Below, one piece after another: positions 60,301 to 64,000 of a stretch of DNA of 64,000 nt; within the stretch, counting starts at the first letter, position 1, and the number at the start of each line of letters is the position of its first letter. The stretch spans positions 32,100,804 through 32,164,803 of the forward strand of contig JBBCBC010000001.1 in NCBI GenBank assembly GCA_037126765.1, given 5' to 3'. The DNA is from Stenogyne calaminthoides. Lineage: Eukaryota; Streptophyta; Magnoliopsida; Lamiales; Lamiaceae. A model generated the notes under the pieces. That model was not told the origin of the DNA. It was given only the letters and a program-made list of their open reading frames with translations, and searched no databases. A program made the position numbers and the translations under genes.

Positions 60301-60630
60301 CAACTCAAATACATCATTTAAATTTTTGGGGATTATATACACCTCCCGTACAAAATCTACGTATTTAGAGCTATGTTCTAGATGGGAAACAGTAATCTGG
60401 GACTCGATACCATCCTCATCATCTAATCTCAGATTCGAAATAAACTCTATTACCTCCTTAGAGTATTCCGCTTCCGGTTGGCTTACGACGAGATTTGTGA
60501 GCTTTGTGATTCGTATCATATGTAGAGCCTCTTCTTCGTGGGTAGCGTTGGATGAACTTTTGAGCGACACCACATATTCGTACCATGGCTTGTTAGAAAT
60601 AGCCAGTTTATCATAAATGGAGAAAGTCAT
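57352..60630 (-). pseudogene. ORF3 copy D: longest copy of the extra ORF
   Basis: The ATG at 60630 (MTFSIYDKLA) is preferred over the upstream non-ATG extension to 60684. The N-terminal frame (to 60151) has EVIEFISNLRL. It shifts frame at about 60180 into a block with KYRVLLDIVSKCI, SGSFEQ and FNWLKYLIKVV (to 59862). Then come a basic/acidic stretch (59840-59601), an acidic low-complexity zone (59459-59277), a segment of QVETQAQ/AQVETKAQLETE repeats (58926-58693), and an intact 424-codon C-terminal frame (58626-57352). That frame has long heptad-like coils (KVAQIEEVLANHSQKMESL onward), a VKKGERPGADLR motif, a KKLVMDIEESEEEPEKE-type acidic patch and a C-terminal FKKYLQSWINLADEG block. The last frame is long and clean. 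No membrane segment is evident. Function unknown. Confidence 0.72.
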
Positions 60631-61270
60631 TTTGAGGATTTTTGAATGTAAGGTTTTGAGAATGACGAGGATTTCTCTGGGCAAAGATGGGTTTTGAGTT
60701 GCAGAGAATTTTGGAGACGAAGGTTTATGAAATGGGGCTTTGAATGAATTCTCAAAGAGTATATAGGATCGATTTGTGGGAAATCGTATTGGTTGAATAA
60801 ATCAACGGTTGAGATTAATCACAGACTAATCGGGTATACGAAAGGACGATTTCACGAATAATACGCCGCCAATTTAACCTTATTGGTGATTAATGAACAG
60901 TGCAATTAATGACTGTTGACCTTCTTCGGCATTTCAAAGATCCCGCCCAAAACATTCTCTTCAGGTGTTATGCTATTTATTGCTAATGATTACTGAGATT
61001 CACTTAAGCAATAAATGAGTTGCATGAGTCATTACTTCTTCAGACTAATTTTCCTCTATCAGTCTTACTGAGTTTTGAACTTGATAAAATGTCAGTATCA
61101 TACTGAGTACTGAACGGGTTTAGTATGATACTGAGTACTGAGCTAGATCAGTATAATACTGAGTACTGACCTTCAGTATATCTGAGTTTCTCAAGACTCA
61201 GAGTTCAGTATTTCCAATTTTATCCTGAGTTTCTCAGTAAAATCCTGAGAAAACTTCATGCATCTGAAAA
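60631..61270 (-). promoter_or_regulatory. Upstream region of ORF3 in element D with TATA-like box
   Basis: Minus-strand CTATATACT (60766-60758) lies about 130 bp before the ATG at 60630, followed by a C/A-rich 5'UTR-like leader. Further upstream (61020-61260) are repeats of CAGTATGATACTGAGTACTGA type. No coding sequence is seen between here and the RNase H relic. Confidence 0.45.
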
Positions 61271-61650
61271 CCTTCAATTTTTCAGATTTACTCTATACAC
61301 CTGGATCCAACATCCCTAATTCAACTGATAGTTCCTGAAATCTTGATTCAACCAAAGGTTTAGTCAAGATATTAGCTCTCTGCTTATCAGTATGAATCTT
61401 CTCCATCCTGATGTCCTTTTTCTCTACATGATCTCTGATGAAGATTCCTTCCTTAGCTTGTTTTTATCTGAAGTCCAAGAAGGAAATTCATCTCATCCAA
61501 CAATGACATCTCAGATCTTCTTTCATCAGGGCTATGATGTCTTCATTCAGTTCAGTGCCCTTTTCTGTTTACCTAAAAAATAGATTAATTCTGTGGTACC
61601 CATTTGGTGTAGGGTCCTATCAGGTTAGCTGTACCTTTTTGAATCCAAAT
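61271..61650 (-). pseudogene. pol: Relic of RT and RNase H in element D
   Basis: On the minus strand a short RT tail (KQAKEGIF) runs straight into the RNase H C-terminus (IRDHVEKKDIRMEKIHTDKQ, then RANILTKPLVESRFQEL). The RNase H catalytic part is missing, which marks an internal deletion joined at GIF|IRDH. Upstream, about 61560-61640, a linker resembling the end of gag is joined to the RT tail by a second deletion. Confidence 0.7.
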
Positions 61651-63190
61651 TTACCTGACAACTCTAATCACTTTAGAGTGGTTGATCTGTCTTCCATAAA
61701 CATCTACATACACATTTACTACTCTAGGTGCCTTAGCAGTATCCTGTGTATGAGTGCTAGCCTTAGCATGAACATGAGCCTTATAATTTTTCTTGGGTAC
61801 AGGCCTTTTGTTCCAATGCTTTGGCTTTTGTGCAGCTGGTCTATGTCTATGTTGACTTGGGTTCAGGAAACCTTTATCCTTAGGCAAGTGGGGTTTGGGT
61901 TGCCTGTACTGAAATTGGGGTCTTTCAGTAATCTGAGGACTTGGTCTTTTCAGTTGAGAATGTCTCTGCTGAGTGTTTCTCTTCTGAAAATTCCTCTGCT
62001 GGTTCAGTGCAGATATTTTCAGGTTTGCATTCTTAGCCTGAGGCTTCGAAGTACTTGCCTGAAAATTTCCTACTGAGTGGTCAGGTTTTCTAGCCTTTTC
62101 CTGAGGTCTGGGTTTTCTTACCTGAACATTCAGTTTTTCTGGAACCATAGGTCCTTTTCCCTTGTCTAAAACTTTGGGCAATTCTTCAGTTCGAAGATTT
62201 GGTGCCACTTGTTTAACAAAGACAGTCTTCTTGCTACTAGAAGCAGCATTCAGATGACCTTGTGAGGTTCCCCCTGGAATGTATCCCAATCCAGATTTTA
62301 TAGTGGCAGGTCTCTGATAACTCTGAATTTCATCTATTACTTTAGATGCAGAATTCAATAGAGTTAGCTTTCTCTACGCACTATCCTCACACTTTTGTAG
62401 AGTTTCATGCTTCTCAAAGAGGTCATTGAACTCAGTTCTGATCAGCTGAATTTCCTCAGTGGATTTCTCTAGTTTTCCATTTAGGGTCTCTATCAACTTC
62501 TCTTTCTCTGAGAGTTATACTTTCAAAACATCTAGTTCATCAGTAGTTCCCATTAATTGAGAAGTGATCTCATCATTACTAGAGTTTTTCCACTTAAGAT
62601 TTTCAGCAATCAGTTTTTTTGTTCTGCTCTTGAGTTTCATTCAGCAGTTCTTGTAAAACAGCATAGTCCTTCATAAGACTCTCAAAAGAATCCATCAGGT
62701 CAAATTGACTGTTTACAGTAGAACTTGACAACTCATGTGCTTGTGTAGGAGCAACAACAGAGATAGAAGAACTTACCTCTCCTACAGCCATGACACAGAT
62801 GTCATCACTGTCACTTTCTGAGCACATCTCATCTGAGGAGCTGAAACTTTCTTCAGACTCCTTTTCTTCCTTAGCAATCTCAGCAAGTGTATCCCATATT
62901 TCCTTTGTATTCTCACAATGAGAGATCTTCCTCATAACACCATCATCAATAGTGTTATATATTGTATCTTTGGCAATATAGTCAAGATTGACTAACTTTC
63001 TCTCATCAGGAGTAAGTTGATCATCTGACTTTGGAAATTCAGTCCTGGAATTCACAACAGTGAATTGGAATGGTCTTTCAGAAACCACTCTCCACATTCG
63101 TTCATGCTTAGAATACAGGTGAGCCTGCATTCTCAATCTCCACAAATCATAGCTCTCTACTGAGAACATGGGAAGTTTCTTAGAAGGCAT
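61651..63190 (-). pseudogene. gag: Element D gag with internal deletion
   Basis: The ATG at 63190 opens MPSKKLPMFSVESYDLWRLRM, homologous to 8528. An intact frame then runs through DERKLVNLDYIAKDT and TKEIWDTLAEI. Here it passes in frame directly into AKEEKESEESFSSSDEM, an acidic Ser-rich region normally found after the zinc knuckle, so the gag core and knuckle are deleted without breaking the frame. It ends at 62603. A second frame (62358-61651) holds the basic, Gln/Pro/Lys-rich C-terminus ending in VYVDVYGRQINHSK, as in element C. RNA-binding by the knuckle is lost. Confidence 0.82.
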
Positions 63191-63300
63191 TATGTCTGAT
63201 CCTTTTAAGATTTCAGCAAATAAGATCTGTTCAGTAGACCACGGGAATCTTTTAGCCAATAAGACTCTGGCAACCAAAGCAAATGGTCAAGCGAACCACT

Positions 63301-63312
63301 GCTCTGATACCA
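63301..63312 (-). promoter_or_regulatory. Primer-binding site of element D
   Basis: Minus strand TGGTATCAGAGC two bases from the LTR edge at 63315. Confidence 0.92.
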
Positions 63313-63314
63313 CT

Positions 63315-63361
63315 TGTTAGTCCCGGTGCAAATGAGTCTTACACGTGTATGCGGGGGAATA
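63315..63361 (-). repeat. Remnant of the D 5' LTR
   Basis: Forty-seven bases (TGTTAGTCCCGGTGCAAATG to GGGGGAATA) match the left end of the D-type LTR. Then the sequence changes. Confidence 0.85.
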
Positions 63362-63583
63362 TAAGTGATAATAAAATCGCTATTGGAAGGAGGGGTTGGA
63401 AAGGAATATAGGGGTGGTGTCGTTGAGTTTAGGAAGGAGTTAATTAAGTACTCTACTAAAATAAGTTTCAAGTTCAAGTACCATAAGAATAAAAAGTGGT
63501 ACATTAATGCTTCTTGCATCGAGGAAGCAGATGGGAGTTGTTATTGGTTTGTAAAGGCAAGGAGGCACGATGTGAACGAGTAT
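63362..63583 (+). pseudogene. Possible Mutator-like (MULE) transposase N-terminal fragment
   Basis: One open plus-strand frame reads VEFRKELIKYSTKISFKFKYHKNKKW, then Cys...CYWFVKARR. The pattern (helix, FKFKY-KN-K, Cys, WxxxA) resembles the zinc-binding DBD_Tnp_Mut domain (PF03108) that begins plant MULE transposases. Only about 70 residues remain, wedged between two LTR ends. Recognition is by eye from family knowledge and could be wrong. Confidence 0.4.
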
Positions 63584-64000
63584 TGTAGGTTCCGAACGGG
63601 TTTCAGTGAGGCAGAAGTCTGGGGGTGAATAGACTTCTGAAACTTTTTCGTGTGATCAGTGTGATTTGCAAGTTTACTGATATAAAGTGCTTAGTGATCA
63701 GTACAGACTGATATCCAACCTATTGATTGCTGGTGAGCTGGTCAGTTTGGTGTCTATCAGTTTAACTGATTGTGCGGATGATTTAAATCAACCAGTGTGA
63801 AAAACTAGTTTAACATAAAATAGTCCTAAGGTTTTATGATCAGACCAGTTGACAAAGTGTCCAACTGATCAGATCAGCAGCTTCGTGCTAGACTGATCTC
63901 TACTTAGGATATGAATGGCAGTTTATCAAATCAGTAGTGTGCATATAGTGTAAAGCAGGTAAACACACAAGATTTATAGTGGTTCAGACTAACTTGTCCT
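63584..64000 (-). repeat. C-type LTR, left end, runs off the window
   Basis: TGTAGGTTCCGAACGGG through the AGAAGTCT...GTGAATAGACTTCTGAAAC block matches the left ends at 35745 and 48504, with moderate divergence. Strand follows the C element orientation. Confidence 0.85.

Larger units (their letters stand above)
54992..63361 (-). mobile_element. Element D: pol-deleted Sirevirus-like element retaining gag parts and ORF3
   Basis: On the minus strand the order is a 47-bp remnant of the 5' LTR (63361-63315), PBS, gag start fused to the gag tail, a short RT/RNase H relic, ORF3, polypurine tract and full 3' LTR (57013-54992). Gag core, zinc knuckle, protease, integrase and most of RT are missing. 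It could move only with proteins supplied in trans. It is inserted in the E3 LTR. The right TSD is lost with the 5' LTR. Confidence 0.85.

Noticed and set aside
1..64000. Host protein-coding genes, tRNA or rRNA genes
   Set aside because: No convincing ordinary host gene, tRNA cloverleaf or rRNA segment was seen. The PBS sites match a tRNA end only as primer sites.

Overview
The window is about 64 kb of plant nuclear DNA made almost wholly of LTR retrotransposons nested inside one another. I see no rRNA, tRNA, CRISPR array, organellar insert or ordinary host gene. Plant origin is shown by Ty1/copia gag-pol proteins, primer-binding sites complementary to initiator-Met tRNA (TGGTATCAGAGC), TG...CA LTRs with 5-bp target-site duplications (TSDs), TATAAATA promoters inside LTRs, and GT-AG introns of 63-85 nt. 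The protein families resemble those I remember from Gesneriaceae/Lamiales genomes (for example Dorcoceras). That taxonomic guess is from memory and is weak.

Layout. 1-9.1 kb (+): wreckage of two Sirevirus-like copia 3' ends (ORF3 copies A and B, each followed by an LTR), separated by the 3' end of another copia family (F2). 9.1-12.2 kb (-): a four-exon gene with a Ty3/gypsy-type 'putative gypsy type transposon' domain. It has phase-consistent introns but two apparent homopolymer frameshifts. 13.2-28.2 kb (-): three F2 copia relatives (E1, E2, E3), each seen as 5' LTR, PBS, long leader and gag/pol remnants, apparently inserted one into the next. 28.2-55.0 kb: the E3 LTR is split by an LTR of family T (TSD TACAC). 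T holds a solo F2 LTR (TSD TCTGC) and a plus-strand Sirevirus-like element S. The S integrase is split by a complete 14.3-kb minus-strand element C (TSD GTAGA). 55.0-63.4 kb (-): element D, a deletion derivative with gag remnants and ORF3 but almost no pol. 63.4-63.6 kb: a possible MULE transposase fragment. 63.6-64 kb: the start of another C-type LTR.

The most interesting theme is ORF3, a coiled-coil protein of unknown function encoded between pol and the 3' LTR, in the position where some Sireviruses carry an env-like gene. Four divergent copies occur (A, B, C, D). In C and D it is preceded by its own TATA-like box and 5'UTR-like leader, and the pol-deleted derivative D still carries it. 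The PF04195-type gene at 9.1-12.2 kb, the CpG-rich patch in element C at about 42.6-48.8 kb and the copy-specific GC-rich leader modules of F2 elements are the other points worth checking.
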